Part shown: piece by piece, positions 10,616 to 19,967 of the stretch
Position numbering within the stretch: position 1 is the stretch's first letter
Layout: every line of letters begins with the position of its first letter
Assembly: GCA_944387285.1 (NCBI GenBank)
Contig: CALXEH010000019.1
Location: 1-37,786 of the forward strand
DNA length: 37,786 nucleotides
From: an uncultured Oscillospiraceae bacterium
GTDB lineage: Bacteria > Bacillota > Clostridia > Oscillospirales > Oscillospiraceae
Direction of reading: 5' to 3'
The notes under the pieces: generated by a model
What the model saw: the letters and a program-made list of their open reading frames with translations, nothing else
What the model was told of the DNA's origin: nothing
The model's database searches: none
Program-made: the position numbers and the translations under genes

Positions 10616-11106
10616 TTCGCTCCTTTCAAGATATCGAGTATCTCCCGCTCCATGGCGGAGACTGCGCCCTGCTCCGCCTCGCCGAAGCGGAGGGCGCCGG
10701 TGGGACATGCGGCGGCGCAGGCCGGGCCGCCCTCGCGGTCATGGCACAGGTCGCATTTGAAGGGCTTGCCGCCGTCCTCGACGATGGCGGTGAACGGGCA
10801 GGCGTCCACGCAGAGCAGGCAGCCCACGCACTGCTCGGCGTCGCAGAAGACCGCGCCGGTCACGGCGTCCTTCTGCATGGCCCCGGTGGGGCACACGTCC
10901 ACGCAGGCGGGCACCGCGCAGTGCTGACAGCGCAGCGGCAGCTTGGCCCCGCCGGTACCGGCCAGCACGCGCACCGCGGAACGCGGCTTCTCGCCCGCCA
11001 GGACCGCGCCCAGGAAACTCGCGGCCTCGCTGTGGACGGCGGCGCAGGCGTTCTCGCAGCTGTGGCAGCCGAGACATTTCGAGACTTCGGTTAAGACTTT
11101 TTTCAT
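10612..11106 (-). CDS. cooF: four-cluster 4Fe-4S ferredoxin (CooF/HycB type)
   Basis: The 164-aa electron carrier has sixteen Cys in four clusters. C11, C14, C17 and C21 begin the first (CLGCHSCENAC). RCQHCAVPACVDVCP, CVGCLLCVDACP and CDLCHDREGG...CAAACP complete the set seen in CooF, HycB and DmsB-like subunits. Position between cooC and cooS indicates that it takes electrons from the CODH, as CooF does in Rhodospirillum. The acceptor (hydrogenase, NADH oxidoreductase or other) is not in the window. It is joined by 4-nt ATGA overlaps to both neighbours, so the three subunits are probably made in fixed proportion. The gene symbol is by analogy. Confidence 0.88.
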   Translation of the reverse strand: MKKVLTEVSKCLGCHSCENACAAVHSEAASFLGAVLAGEKPRSAVRVLAGTGGAKLPLRCQHCAVPACVDVCPTGAMQKDAVTGAVFCDAEQCVGCLLCVDACPFTAIVEDGGKPFKCDLCHDREGGPACAAACPTGALRFGEAEQGAVSAMEREILDILKGAK

Positions 11107-11885
11107 CCCTCGACCTCCTTGTAAATGTGATCAACCAGTCCTGACAACATATCGAGCGCCGGGCCGTCCATGGCGTCCAGCGGGCAGAGCCCGTCGCGGT
11201 CAGCCTGCGCGACGGCGTCCGACCACGGCAGCGCACAGAAAAAGTCGCGCCCGGCAAAAAATGAGCGCAGGAAAGCCTCGTCCTGCGCTGATCTTACTTT
11301 ATTCCCGACAAAAACCACCCTGCGCAGGCCGAGCTCGCCGCACATGTGCTCGACCTGGAGAGCGCACTCGCAGGCCCTGAGGCCCGGTTCCGCCACGGCG
11401 AGCATGGCGTCCACGCCCTGGGCCGTGCCGCGTCCCAGATGCTCGATACCGGCCTCCATGTCCATGACGACGTCCTCATCCCGCTCGAGGACAAGATTCT
11501 GCACCAGCACCTTCAAAAGCGCGTTCTCGGGGCAGGCGCAGCCGCCGCCGCCTTGCCGCGTGCCGCCCATGGCCAGCAGGCTGACGCCGCGCCAGGGCTC
11601 GGCATACTTGTCAGCAATGTCCGCCACATAGGGCGTCAGGCTGAACATCTGCCCGAAGGTGCCCGGCTTTGCGCCCGTGCGCTCCTCGATGAGCCCCGCC
11701 TGCTCCGAAATGGGCCTGAGCCTCGACCTGAGCTCCGGCGGCATGCCCAGCGCCAGGGCCAGGTTCGCGTCCGGGTCTGCGTCCACCGCCAGGACGCGGC
11801 GGCCGCGCCGCGCCAGCAGCAGGCTGATCGCGCCCGCCAGCGTGGACTTGCCCACGCCGCCCTTGCCCGAGACCGCCAGCTTCAT
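11103..11885 (-). CDS. cooC: CODH nickel-insertion ATPase CooC
   Basis: CooC is a MinD-type P-loop ATPase that helps load nickel into the CODH active site. The 260-aa protein has the deviant Walker A loop GKGGVGKST at 7-15, VDADPDANLALAL at 34-46, the C116-x-C118 pair in GGCACPENA that forms the metal-binding dimer site in CooC, and VVMDMEAGIEHLGRGT. It is the first gene of the operon, with promoter -35/-10 boxes at 11926-11954 and a modest GGCGGGA site before the ATG. The presence of this maturase supports an active Ni enzyme. Confidence 0.93.
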   Translation of the reverse strand: MKLAVSGKGGVGKSTLAGAISLLLARRGRRVLAVDADPDANLALALGMPPELRSRLRPISEQAGLIEERTGAKPGTFGQMFSLTPYVADIADKYAEPWRGVSLLAMGGTRQGGGGCACPENALLKVLVQNLVLERDEDVVMDMEAGIEHLGRGTAQGVDAMLAVAEPGLRACECALQVEHMCGELGLRRVVFVGNKVRSAQDEAFLRSFFAGRDFFCALPWSDAVAQADRDGLCPLDAMDGPALDMLSGLVDHIYKEVEG

Positions 11886-11925
11886 CTTTATCCCGCCTTT
11901 ACAGTTTGGATTTTACATTATTACC

Positions 11926-11954
11926 ATTATATAAGCTTTCTTCCAAAACTGCAA
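11926..11954 (-). promoter_or_regulatory. sigma-A promoter of the cooC-cooF-cooS operon
   Basis: On the minus strand TTGCAG (11949-11954), a 17-nt spacer and TATAAT (11926-11931) lie about 40 nt upstream of the cooC start. The AT-rich 5' leader contains TAATGGTAATAATG-like repeats, but no clear CooA/CRP or RcoM site was seen. Confidence 0.6.
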
Positions 11955-11992
11955 CTGTTTAAATCGACGAAACTTCGCCTCTACGTTTGCAC

Positions 11993-12883
11993 TCAGGCGC
12001 GGATGTGCTCGGAGCGGAACTCCTCGTAAAAGAGCCGCGCGGCGCCGTTCTGCGCGGCCTCGTTGTAGTAAACGTACTCGTTGAAGCGGCAGTCGCGGTC
12101 GGAGATGCCGATGACGAAGGTGTCCTTAGTGACCATATTGCGCACATGCCTCGGCGCTATGACGATGCCGCGGCCGGTGGAGACGAGGAAGAGCGCGGTC
12201 ATGATATTGGGCGCCTTGATGCAGCCGATGCGCCCGCGCGTGCTCTTTTCCGCCAGCAGGCAGTTGCGCGCGTAGGGGCCGAAGGGCTCCCAGGCGAAGG
12301 GGACGATGAGCGTCTCGCCGGCGAGCTGGTGCAGGGCTATGAGCGACTTGGTCATGAGCCGGTGCCCGGGCGGCAGAACGGCATAGGTGCCGTGGCTGTA
12401 GATGAGCCGCCGCGTGACGCCCAGGGGCAGCTGGGCGTATTCGCAGGGCGTGAAGACCAGGTCGTAGCGCGTACACATGGAAGGCGGCGTGTTCTCGGCC
12501 ACGACCTCGAATTCCAGCTCGATGTCCGGGTAGCGCTCCATGAACCGCGCCGTAAACTCGCGTATCTGCGAGGCGTAGGAGATCTCGAGCTCGGAGGCGA
12601 TCCTGACGCTGCCGCGGACGGGCAGGTTCTGGGCCCTGGTGAGGCTCAGGGCGCGGTCGCACTTTTCGAGCAGGGCCTCGGCCTGGTTCGAGAGCAGGCG
12701 CCCGGCCTCGGTCAGGGCCACGCCGTGGGTGCTGCGCTTGAACAGCGGCACGCCCAGCTCGGCCTCCAGCGCCTGGATGTGCCGGGTCAGGATGGGCTGT
12801 GAGATGTACAGCGCCTTCGCCGCCCGGGAGTAGTTCAGCACCCGTGAGAGCACCAGGAATTCATAGAGCCGCTCTGTGTTCAC
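11993..12883 (-). CDS. LysR family transcriptional regulator
   Basis: The 296-aa protein has the LysR N-terminal winged HTH (residues 1-60, with FLVLSRVLNYSRAAKAL and SQPILTRHIQALEAELG) and a C-terminal substrate-binding domain. The GTG at 12883 is chosen because AAGGAGG lies nine bases upstream; the open frame continues to 12943 without a better site. Its start overlaps the end of the next LysR gene by 23 nt, so the pair is co-transcribed. It is followed directly by the coo operon promoter. The effector and target are unknown. It could act on the transporter/esterase operon, the coo operon, or both. Confidence 0.88.
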   Translation of the reverse strand: MNTERLYEFLVLSRVLNYSRAAKALYISQPILTRHIQALEAELGVPLFKRSTHGVALTEAGRLLSNQAEALLEKCDRALSLTRAQNLPVRGSVRIASELEISYASQIREFTARFMERYPDIELEFEVVAENTPPSMCTRYDLVFTPCEYAQLPLGVTRRLIYSHGTYAVLPPGHRLMTKSLIALHQLAGETLIVPFAWEPFGPYARNCLLAEKSTRGRIGCIKAPNIMTALFLVSTGRGIVIAPRHVRNMVTKDTFVIGISDRDCRFNEYVYYNEAAQNGAARLFYEEFRSEHIRA

Positions 12884-13778
12884 GCCTGTGCGCCTCCTTT
12901 GCAAAAATGACGTAGTCCCGCACAAAGGCCTCGGTCTCCTCACCCAACGAGGCCCGGTCGTAGAAGAAGCAGGGCGCGGCAGGGAAGGGGATGTCCGTCA
13001 ATGAAATACACACCGTATTCGGCGGCAGGTCCATCATGTCGCGCGGCGAGAGTATAAGCCCCTTGCCGATGGGCACCAGCAGCTTGTAAAAAAGCGGCGA
13101 AGTCTCGCTCTCATAGACCTTGTAGCTGATGCCGGAGGCCTTGAGGTTCCGCAGCTGGAAGTCGCGGATGCTGTTTTCCTTTGTGCGCGGGTAGAGGACA
13201 AAGCTCTCGCCGTCGAGTTCCTTCACCGAGAGCGTCGTGCGGTTGGCGAGCCGGTGCGAGCGCGGCAGCAGCACATATTGGCTCGAGGCCGCGACCATGG
13301 TCTTCGTGAGGCCCGGAATCTCAAAATCCCGCGTGACGGCGGCAAAGAAGATGTCCACCGCGCCGCTGCGCAGGCCGTCCTCGATGGAAAAGCGCGAATC
13401 GTCCAGCAGCTCGAGGCTCATGTCCGGGTAGCGCAGGTTGAGCTCGTCGAGGAAGGGGCCCAGATAGAGCGGCAGGCCAGAGCCGGAGACGGCGATGCGC
13501 AGGCTGCGGTAACGGTGCCGCTCGGCCTCGCGCAGCTCGCCGCGCAGCTGGCGCAGGCTGTCAAGTATCTCCTCCGCGCTGGGCAGCAGCCGCTCGCCCG
13601 CCTGCGTGAGCGTGAGCCCTCGTGCGCTGCGCTCGAAGAGCTCGAGGCCCAGGTCTTCCTCAAAGGCCTTCAGCCGCGCGGCCAGCGTGGCCTGCGGCAG
13701 GCCCAGCTCCTGCGAGAGCCGCTTGAGGCTGCCGCAGCGCGCCGCCCGGGCAAATTCCGCCAGCCTGTCAAGGTCCAT
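12861..13778 (-). CDS. LysR family regulator divergent from the ABC/tannase operon
   Basis: The 305-aa LysR protein has its HTH at 1-60 (FARAARCGSLKRLSQELG, QATLAARLKAFEEDLG) and an effector domain with VAVSGSGLPLYLG-like beta strands. The start at 13778 is chosen over 13835 because GGAGGG lies seven bases upstream and the LysR family start MDLDRLAEF begins there. The gene is divergent from the binding-protein gene at 14039 with 260 nt between, the usual arrangement for a LysR regulator and its target. In lactobacilli tannase genes are also controlled by a LysR protein, which fits. The effector would be a pathway metabolite, by inference. Confidence 0.88.
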   Translation of the reverse strand: MDLDRLAEFARAARCGSLKRLSQELGLPQATLAARLKAFEEDLGLELFERSARGLTLTQAGERLLPSAEEILDSLRQLRGELREAERHRYRSLRIAVSGSGLPLYLGPFLDELNLRYPDMSLELLDDSRFSIEDGLRSGAVDIFFAAVTRDFEIPGLTKTMVAASSQYVLLPRSHRLANRTTLSVKELDGESFVLYPRTKENSIRDFQLRNLKASGISYKVYESETSPLFYKLLVPIGKGLILSPRDMMDLPPNTVCISLTDIPFPAAPCFFYDRASLGEETEAFVRDYVIFAKEAHRREHRAAL

Positions 13779-13830
13779 ATGCCATCCCTCCGAAATCTTG
13801 CATAACAGCGTAGGCTTACACCCGCTTTTG

Positions 13831-13859
13831 AGCATAGCTTATTTTGTCCAACCTGTCAA
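13831..13859 (-). promoter_or_regulatory. promoter of the LysR gene pair
   Basis: On the minus strand TTGACA (13854-13859), a 17-nt spacer and TATGCT (13831-13836) precede the LysR start by about 50 nt. The box is near consensus, suggesting constant regulator synthesis or autoregulation. Confidence 0.65.
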
Positions 13860-13954
13860 GCATTGCGCAGTTATCACAAAGGACTATTTGGAATATTGTC
13901 TAAGATGTTAGAACGAGCTCACAGAAAAACGCATAACAAAAACGCCGCGCCCGA

Positions 13955-13983
13955 TTTCCAAGCCGCCTCGCAGGGGATACAAT
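13955..13983 (+). promoter_or_regulatory. candidate promoter of the ABC transporter/esterase operon
   Basis: TACAAT (13978-13983) has only a poor -35 (TTTCCA, 13955-13960) at 17 nt, as expected for an activator-dependent LysR target. The AT-rich stretch 13865-13915 upstream could hold LysR sites, but I found no convincing T-N11-A dyad. Confidence 0.4.
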
Positions 13984-14038
13984 CGAGGTACCAAGGGTGA
14001 ATTAGAAGCACAACTATAAAGAACATGGAGGAGAGAAA

Positions 14039-15601
14039 ATGAAAAAGTTCCTAAGTCTTCTGCTTGCGGCGATGCTGATATTGACTCTGCTCGCCGGCTG
14101 CGGCTCCGAGCCCGCGGCCGATGACGGCGAGGACGGCGAAGGCAGCGGCCTCATCGGCGTATGTATGCAGAACATGTCCAGCAGCATAGCGGAGCTGCAA
14201 TCCACGGCCCTGACCGAGACCTTCGAGGCGCTGGGCTACGACGTCCAGGTCGTCTCGGCGGACGACAGCGTGTCCAACCAGGTGCAGCAGGTACAGAACT
14301 TTATCCTGATGGGCGCTGAGATGCTGGTCGTGCTGCCCTGCGAGATAGAGACGCTCGAGGACAACCTGCTCGAGGCGCGCGAGGCGGGCATCAAGGTCGT
14401 CATCAGCGGCGGCACGGGCACGATCTCCGAGGACGCCTACGACGCCGTTTCGGCCGACGACGAGTACATGATAGGCATGTACGTCGCCTCGGTGGCGAAG
14501 ACCTGGGTCGAGGAGCACATGGACCCGGACGGCGACTGGGACGTGGCCTTCCTGAGCAGCACCATCTCCGATGACGCCAAGAGCCGCTGCGCCGGCGAGG
14601 CGCAGATACTCGAGCCCTGGCTCAAGAACGAGGCGGGCGAGTACGTCAACCTCATGGGCGAGGTCGTCTCCGAGTCCGAGCGCATCGAGAACCCCGTCTA
14701 CTGCGAGATGATAGCCTCCCGCGTCACCAGCTTTGACGACGCCGCCACCGAGATGGACATCTCCGGCGACAACCGCAGCGTCGTGGCGGGCGTGCTGACC
14801 GATAACCCGAACGTGCGCGTCATCATCGCCTACAACTCCCTGGTCTCCACGGCGGGCAGCCAGTACATAATGGACACCTACCCGGAGGACGAGCAGGACG
14901 AGTTCGCCTTCTTCTCCGGCGGCGTCATGGGCGACGAGTACGAGTACCTCATCGGCTCCGTGTCTGAAGCGGGCACCAAGAGCGTGTTCCGCGGCGCCTG
15001 CCAGTTCGGCGGCGGCGACGCGGTGGTGACCCTGGCGAACCTGGCCTACAACGTCATGTTCGGCGAGGCCGGCGTGGACTACGGCAAGTCCAATCCCAAC
15101 AGCATCGGCCTGTTCTTCCCGATAGAAGCCGAGCTCAACGGCGGCAACGCGGCGCTCGTGTGCTTCGACACCTCGCCGTATATCGAGAGCTTCACCTACG
15201 AGGAAGTGCTCGCCCGCGAGAACCTGATGGTCTACTGGGACGCCGAGAACGGCTATAACGAGTCCATGCAGGAGAGCGACGAGGGCGGCGACGCCCCGGC
15301 GAGCGAGGGCACGGCCTACACCTGCGAGTTCGCGGGCGCGATGGGCACGGAGACGCTGGAGATAGACCTCATCGACGACACGACCTGCCGCTTCTTCCTG
15401 CCCGGCAACGCCATGATAACGGACGTGTACGAGGGCGCCTACGTCCGCGAGGGCGACACCCTGACCATCACGGGCCTGGCGAATGTGGACGCTTCCTCGC
15501 CCTACCCGACCCCGGGCCTGTGGAGCTTCATCGACAGCGCCACCGGCGACGCGGTGGTGACCCTGGACGACGCGGCGGGGACCTTCACTCCGGTCGAATA
15601 A
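14039..15601 (+). CDS. sugar-type ABC transporter binding lipoprotein with extra C-terminal domain
   Basis: A lipoprotein signal peptide ends at LLAGC (Cys21). Residues about 38-420 form a periplasmic-binding-protein-like I domain of the RbsB type: LIGVCMQNMSSSIAELQ, ILMGAEMLVVLPCE, VVISGGTG. It should deliver a sugar or glycoside to the permease and ATPase encoded downstream. The length (520 aa) is well above the usual 320-380 aa. An acidic linker (ESDEGGDAPASEG) leads to about 95 extra residues with beta-strand character, including FAGAMGTETLEIDL and DVYEGAYVREGDTLTI, resembling the accessory domain of the esterase at 18699. GGAGGAG lies five bases before the ATG. The substrate is unknown. 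Confidence 0.88.
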   Translation: MKKFLSLLLAAMLILTLLAGCGSEPAADDGEDGEGSGLIGVCMQNMSSSIAELQSTALTETFEALGYDVQVVSADDSVSNQVQQVQNFILMGAEMLVVLPCEIETLEDNLLEAREAGIKVVISGGTGTISEDAYDAVSADDEYMIGMYVASVAKTWVEEHMDPDGDWDVAFLSSTISDDAKSRCAGEAQILEPWLKNEAGEYVNLMGEVVSESERIENPVYCEMIASRVTSFDDAATEMDISGDNRSVVAGVLTDNPNVRVIIAYNSLVSTAGSQYIMDTYPEDEQDEFAFFSGGVMGDEYEYLIGSVSEAGTKSVFRGACQFGGGDAVVTLANLAYNVMFGEAGVDYGKSNPNSIGLFFPIEAELNGGNAALVCFDTSPYIESFTYEEVLARENLMVYWDAENGYNESMQESDEGGDAPASEGTAYTCEFAGAMGTETLEIDLIDDTTCRFFLPGNAMITDVYEGAYVREGDTLTITGLANVDASSPYPTPGLWSFIDSATGDAVVTLDDAAGTFTPVE

Positions 15602-15622
15602 GCTGAAAGGAGCGTGCCCGGC

Positions 15623-16765
<1,143 letters not shown>

Positions 16766-16777
16766 GGAGGCAAAGCC

Positions 16778-17770
16778 ATGAAAGAAAAACTCAAAGGCGC
16801 CGGACGCTGCATATACCAGGAAGGCACGGTATATATCATCCTCATCGTGCTGGTCGTGTTCTTTTCTATCTTCAACCCCACATTCCTGTCCGGCAGGAAC
16901 CTGTACAATCTGCTGACCCAGAGCACCTACATAGTCATAGCGGGCATGGGCATCTGCTTTGTAATGATCAGCGGCGGCATAGACCTGTCGGTCGGCTATC
17001 AGATGGCGGTTTGCGGCTGCGTCTCGGCGATAATTATGCTGAACACCGACCTGCCCGTCTGGACTGTCTGGCCCATCAGTATAGCGCTGGGCTTTGCCAT
17101 GGGTACGCTAAACGGTGTCATCGCCGCGAAACTGCGCATATTCCCGCTGGTCGTAACGATAGCAACAAGCGAAGTTTTCAAGGGCATTGCCTATACCATC
17201 ACGTCTTCCAAGTCGTACTCAGGCATGCCGGACGCCTTCAGGGCGCTTTACAAGACCAAGCTGCTCGGCCTGCCTCTGGACGTGTACCTTGCGATTTTGG
17301 TCGTCGCGGCGACATGGATAGTGCTGAACAAGACGCATTTTGGCCGCGACGTGCTGGCCGTGGGCGGCAATAAGGAGTGCGCGAGGCTCTCGGGCATCAA
17401 AGCCGACCTCGTACAGACGCTTTGTTTTTCACTGACGGGCGCCATTTTTGCCATCGCTACGATAGATATGCTCGCCCAGCAGAACCAGACCTCGGCCACT
17501 ACCGGCCCGGGCACTGAGATAACCTGCCTGACCGCAGCCATCATCGGCGGCATCAGCATGATGGGCGGCAAGGGCAACGTCTTGGGCATGGTCGCGGGCA
17601 TCTTCGTCATGCAGATGATAGCCAACGGCATGCAGCTCGCGGGCTGGGGCACCTATACGCAGTACATCGTCAAGGGCGTCATCCTGCTGCTGGCCATCGG
17701 CTTTGACGCCATCAAGAACTACCCGAAGCCCGTCGTGCGCATCCACAAGGACAAGGCCAAGGCCGCCTGA
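16778..17770 (+). CDS. sugar ABC transporter permease (RbsC type)
   Basis: The 330-aa membrane protein of the BPD_transp_2 family has 8-10 membrane segments and would form the channel for the adjoining binding lipoprotein and ATPase. Family landmarks include SGGIDLSVG (about 67-75), the cytoplasmic ATPase-contact loop GRDVLAVGGNKECARLSGIK (about 188-207) and AAIIGGISMMGGKGNVLG (about 252-269). AAGGAGG precedes the ATG, which is 12 bp after the ATPase stop. Only one permease gene is present, consistent with a homodimeric channel. Confidence 0.93.
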   Translation: MKEKLKGAGRCIYQEGTVYIILIVLVVFFSIFNPTFLSGRNLYNLLTQSTYIVIAGMGICFVMISGGIDLSVGYQMAVCGCVSAIIMLNTDLPVWTVWPISIALGFAMGTLNGVIAAKLRIFPLVVTIATSEVFKGIAYTITSSKSYSGMPDAFRALYKTKLLGLPLDVYLAILVVAATWIVLNKTHFGRDVLAVGGNKECARLSGIKADLVQTLCFSLTGAIFAIATIDMLAQQNQTSATTGPGTEITCLTAAIIGGISMMGGKGNVLGMVAGIFVMQMIANGMQLAGWGTYTQYIVKGVILLLAIGFDAIKNYPKPVVRIHKDKAKAA

Positions 17771-17787
17771 GAAGGGAAGTGGAGGCA

Positions 17788-18696
17788 ATGAACGAGAAGC
17801 GCCCGCAGGGCGCGCCGCCTCCTGGCTGGGCGCCGCCCATGGCGGATATTGGCTGGGTGAAGCGCAAGTACCTTGACGTGCCCTACGCCAAGGCCAGCCC
17901 CAACCAGCGGCTGGACATCTACCTGCCCGAGAAGGGCCAGGGCCCATTCCCGACGCTAATCCACGTCCACGGCGGCGGTTTCGCCTTCGGCGACAAGCGC
18001 GACGACCACATGAACGCCTACCTCAAGGCCCTCGGCTGGGGCTGGGCGGCGGTGTCCGTGGAATACCGCTTGAGCGGCGAGGCGATCTTCCCCGCAGCGG
18101 TGCTCGACTGCCGCGAGGCGGTGCGATTCCTGAGAAATAATGCCGCGCGGTACAAGCTAGACCCGGAGCGTTTCGCGGCCATCGGCGGCTCGGCGGGCGG
18201 GAATCTCGCCGCCATGCTGGGCATGAACCTGCCGAACGGGGCCTTCCCGGGCGAGGACGGCGCGGAATTTGCCGGCGAGCCCTTTGTGAAGGCCGCCGTG
18301 GCTCAGTTCGGGCCGATGGATTTCCGCACGATGGACGCGCAGGCCCGGCGCAACGGCGTGAGCCTCGCCGACCACGACGAGCCCTTCTCGCCGGAGTCGC
18401 GCTACCTGGGCTGCCCCATCCCGGACGCGCCGGAGGCGCTCTGCGCTGCGGCGAACCCCGCGACCTACGCCGGCCCGGCGATGTGCCCCGTCTACGTCCA
18501 GCACGGCACGCGCGACCGGCTGGTGCCCTTCGAGCAGTCCGTGGAATTCGTGCAGGCCCTGCGCGATAAGGGCCTGGGCGAGCGGGTCAGCTTTGACCCC
18601 ATCCCCGGCGCCGACCACGAGGACAAGCTGTTCTTCACGGACGAAAACCTCGACAAGGTGCGCGCTTTCCTCGAGCGCGTGATGAAGGAGGTATAA
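17788..18696 (+). CDS. cytoplasmic alpha/beta hydrolase (HSL/BD-FAE-like esterase)
   Basis: The 302-aa hydrolase has the HGGGF oxyanion motif (about 60-64), the nucleophile elbow GGSAGG (about 136-141), an acid in HGTRDRLVPF and the His in GADHED, a complete Ser-Asp-His triad. No signal peptide is present, so it should act in the cytoplasm, after import. The pattern places it with carboxylesterases of the hormone-sensitive-lipase and bifunctional-feruloyl/acetyl esterase groups. The start is taken at ATG 17788 with AGAAGGGA ten bases upstream; GTG 17779 lies too near that site. It follows the permease by 17 nt. A likely role is deacylation of the imported compound, by inference from context. 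Confidence 0.85.
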   Translation: MNEKRPQGAPPPGWAPPMADIGWVKRKYLDVPYAKASPNQRLDIYLPEKGQGPFPTLIHVHGGGFAFGDKRDDHMNAYLKALGWGWAAVSVEYRLSGEAIFPAAVLDCREAVRFLRNNAARYKLDPERFAAIGGSAGGNLAAMLGMNLPNGAFPGEDGAEFAGEPFVKAAVAQFGPMDFRTMDAQARRNGVSLADHDEPFSPESRYLGCPIPDAPEALCAAANPATYAGPAMCPVYVQHGTRDRLVPFEQSVEFVQALRDKGLGERVSFDPIPGADHEDKLFFTDENLDKVRAFLERVMKEV

Positions 18697-18698
18697 TT

Positions 18699-19967
18699 AT
18701 GCACAAAAAGTACATATCTCTGCTGCTGGCCCTGGCGCTGATACTGAGCCTTGCGGCCTGCGGCGCGGCTGAGACGGTCGAGACGCCCGCGCCGACTGCG
18801 GAGCCGACGCCCGAACCGGCGCCCGCGCTGCCCGCGGGCAGCTACAGCTTCTCCGAGAGCGCCATGGGCGGCGCCTTCACGGTTGAGTGGGAGCTCGAGC
18901 TGCGCGAGGACGGCACATACACCATCATAGAGCACAACCCCTTCATGGGCGACCTGACCTACGAGGGCGAGTACGAGTGGGACGGCGAGACCGTCACGAC
19001 CCTGCCCTTCGAGGGCGAACCGCCCATGGCCGAGTTCTTCGAGGCCGACAAGAGCTGCCTCTGGACGCTCGACGGCGAGAACTGCAAGCCCGTGAAATAT
19101 ACGGAAACCGGCGATAATACCGCCGAATCCGGCGAATTGACCGGCATAAAGTACGCCTCCAACTCCGAGGCTCAGGTGCTGGATATCCACCAGCCCGAGG
19201 GCGCGGGCCCGAACCCGGTCATTGTGCTCGTGCACGGCGGCGGCTTCCTCTTCGGCGACCAGGCCATGCCTATCATCCAGCCGGTCATCGACGCGGCGAC
19301 ACAGGCGGGCTACGCCGTCGTCAGCGTGGACTACCGCAAGTCCGGCGAGGCGGCCTTCCCGGCGGCGCTGGCCGACGTGAAGGCGGCGGTCAGATTCGTG
19401 CGCGCGAACGCCGAGGGCTACGGCTTTGACGCGGAGAAGATCGCCATCTGGGGCGAATCTGCCGGCGCATACCTTGCGCTCATGACCGCTCTCACGCCCG
19501 AGGTCGCGGAGCTGAACGGCGACGTGACGGATAACCTTGAATATTCATCCGCCGTAACGGCCCTCGTGGACTTCTACGGCCCCGTGGAGTTCTACACCAT
19601 GGACGCGGAATACGCCGCCTTGGGCCGCACGGACACGAGTTTTGCCACTAGAGAGTCCTTTGAAAGCAAGTTCCTCGGCTTCCCCGTGGGCGACGACGAG
19701 GCCGCGACCTACGCCTCCTACTGGGGCAGCTACGCCGATCAGCTGCCCGCCGACTTCGCGCTCAGGGCCTGGATACAGGTGGGCGACGCCGACCAGAACG
19801 TGCCCTATACCCAGTCCGTCAACTTCGCCGAGCGCCTCGCGGAACAAATCGGCGCGGAAAACGTCAGTTTCTCGGTCATTGAGGGCGCGGCGCATGAGGA
19901 CGACGCCTTCTACACGGCCGAAAACCTGGCGAACGTGCTGGCGTTCCTGGACGGTGTGATGAAATGA
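18699..19967 (+). CDS. secreted lipoprotein alpha/beta hydrolase (esterase)
   Basis: A lipoprotein signal (LSLAAC, Cys21) and a Pro/Thr/Glu-rich linker are followed by a beta-rich domain (about 48-140, with AMGG, YEGEY and LWTLDG). A C-terminal alpha/beta hydrolase then runs from about 150 to 420: HGGGFLFGD oxyanion loop, nucleophile GESAGA, acid in QVGDADQNVP and His in GAAHEDDAF. It should be anchored outside the membrane, cleaving acyl groups from a substrate before uptake. The hydrolase part is similar in layout to the cytoplasmic enzyme just upstream (2 nt gap), suggesting a duplicated pair working on either side of the membrane. The accessory domain resembles the C-terminus of the binding protein at 14039. 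Confidence 0.87.
   Translation: MHKKYISLLLALALILSLAACGAAETVETPAPTAEPTPEPAPALPAGSYSFSESAMGGAFTVEWELELREDGTYTIIEHNPFMGDLTYEGEYEWDGETVTTLPFEGEPPMAEFFEADKSCLWTLDGENCKPVKYTETGDNTAESGELTGIKYASNSEAQVLDIHQPEGAGPNPVIVLVHGGGFLFGDQAMPIIQPVIDAATQAGYAVVSVDYRKSGEAAFPAALADVKAAVRFVRANAEGYGFDAEKIAIWGESAGAYLALMTALTPEVAELNGDVTDNLEYSSAVTALVDFYGPVEFYTMDAEYAALGRTDTSFATRESFESKFLGFPVGDDEAATYASYWGSYADQLPADFALRAWIQVGDADQNVPYTQSVNFAERLAEQIGAENVSFSVIEGAAHEDDAFYTAENLANVLAFLDGVMK

Noticed and set aside
10616..10708. N-terminal extension of cooS to 10708
   Set aside because: The extra 31 residues overlap the ferredoxin gene and are Arg-rich, whereas MNVDKCKKS has a good ribosome binding site and matches CooS N-termini.
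8678..10927. 749-codon open frame on the plus strand opposite cooS
   Set aside because: It is a shadow of cooS and the ferredoxin gene in GC-rich DNA: low-complexity His/Arg/Asp-rich product with no domain, while the minus strand has all CODH cluster ligands.
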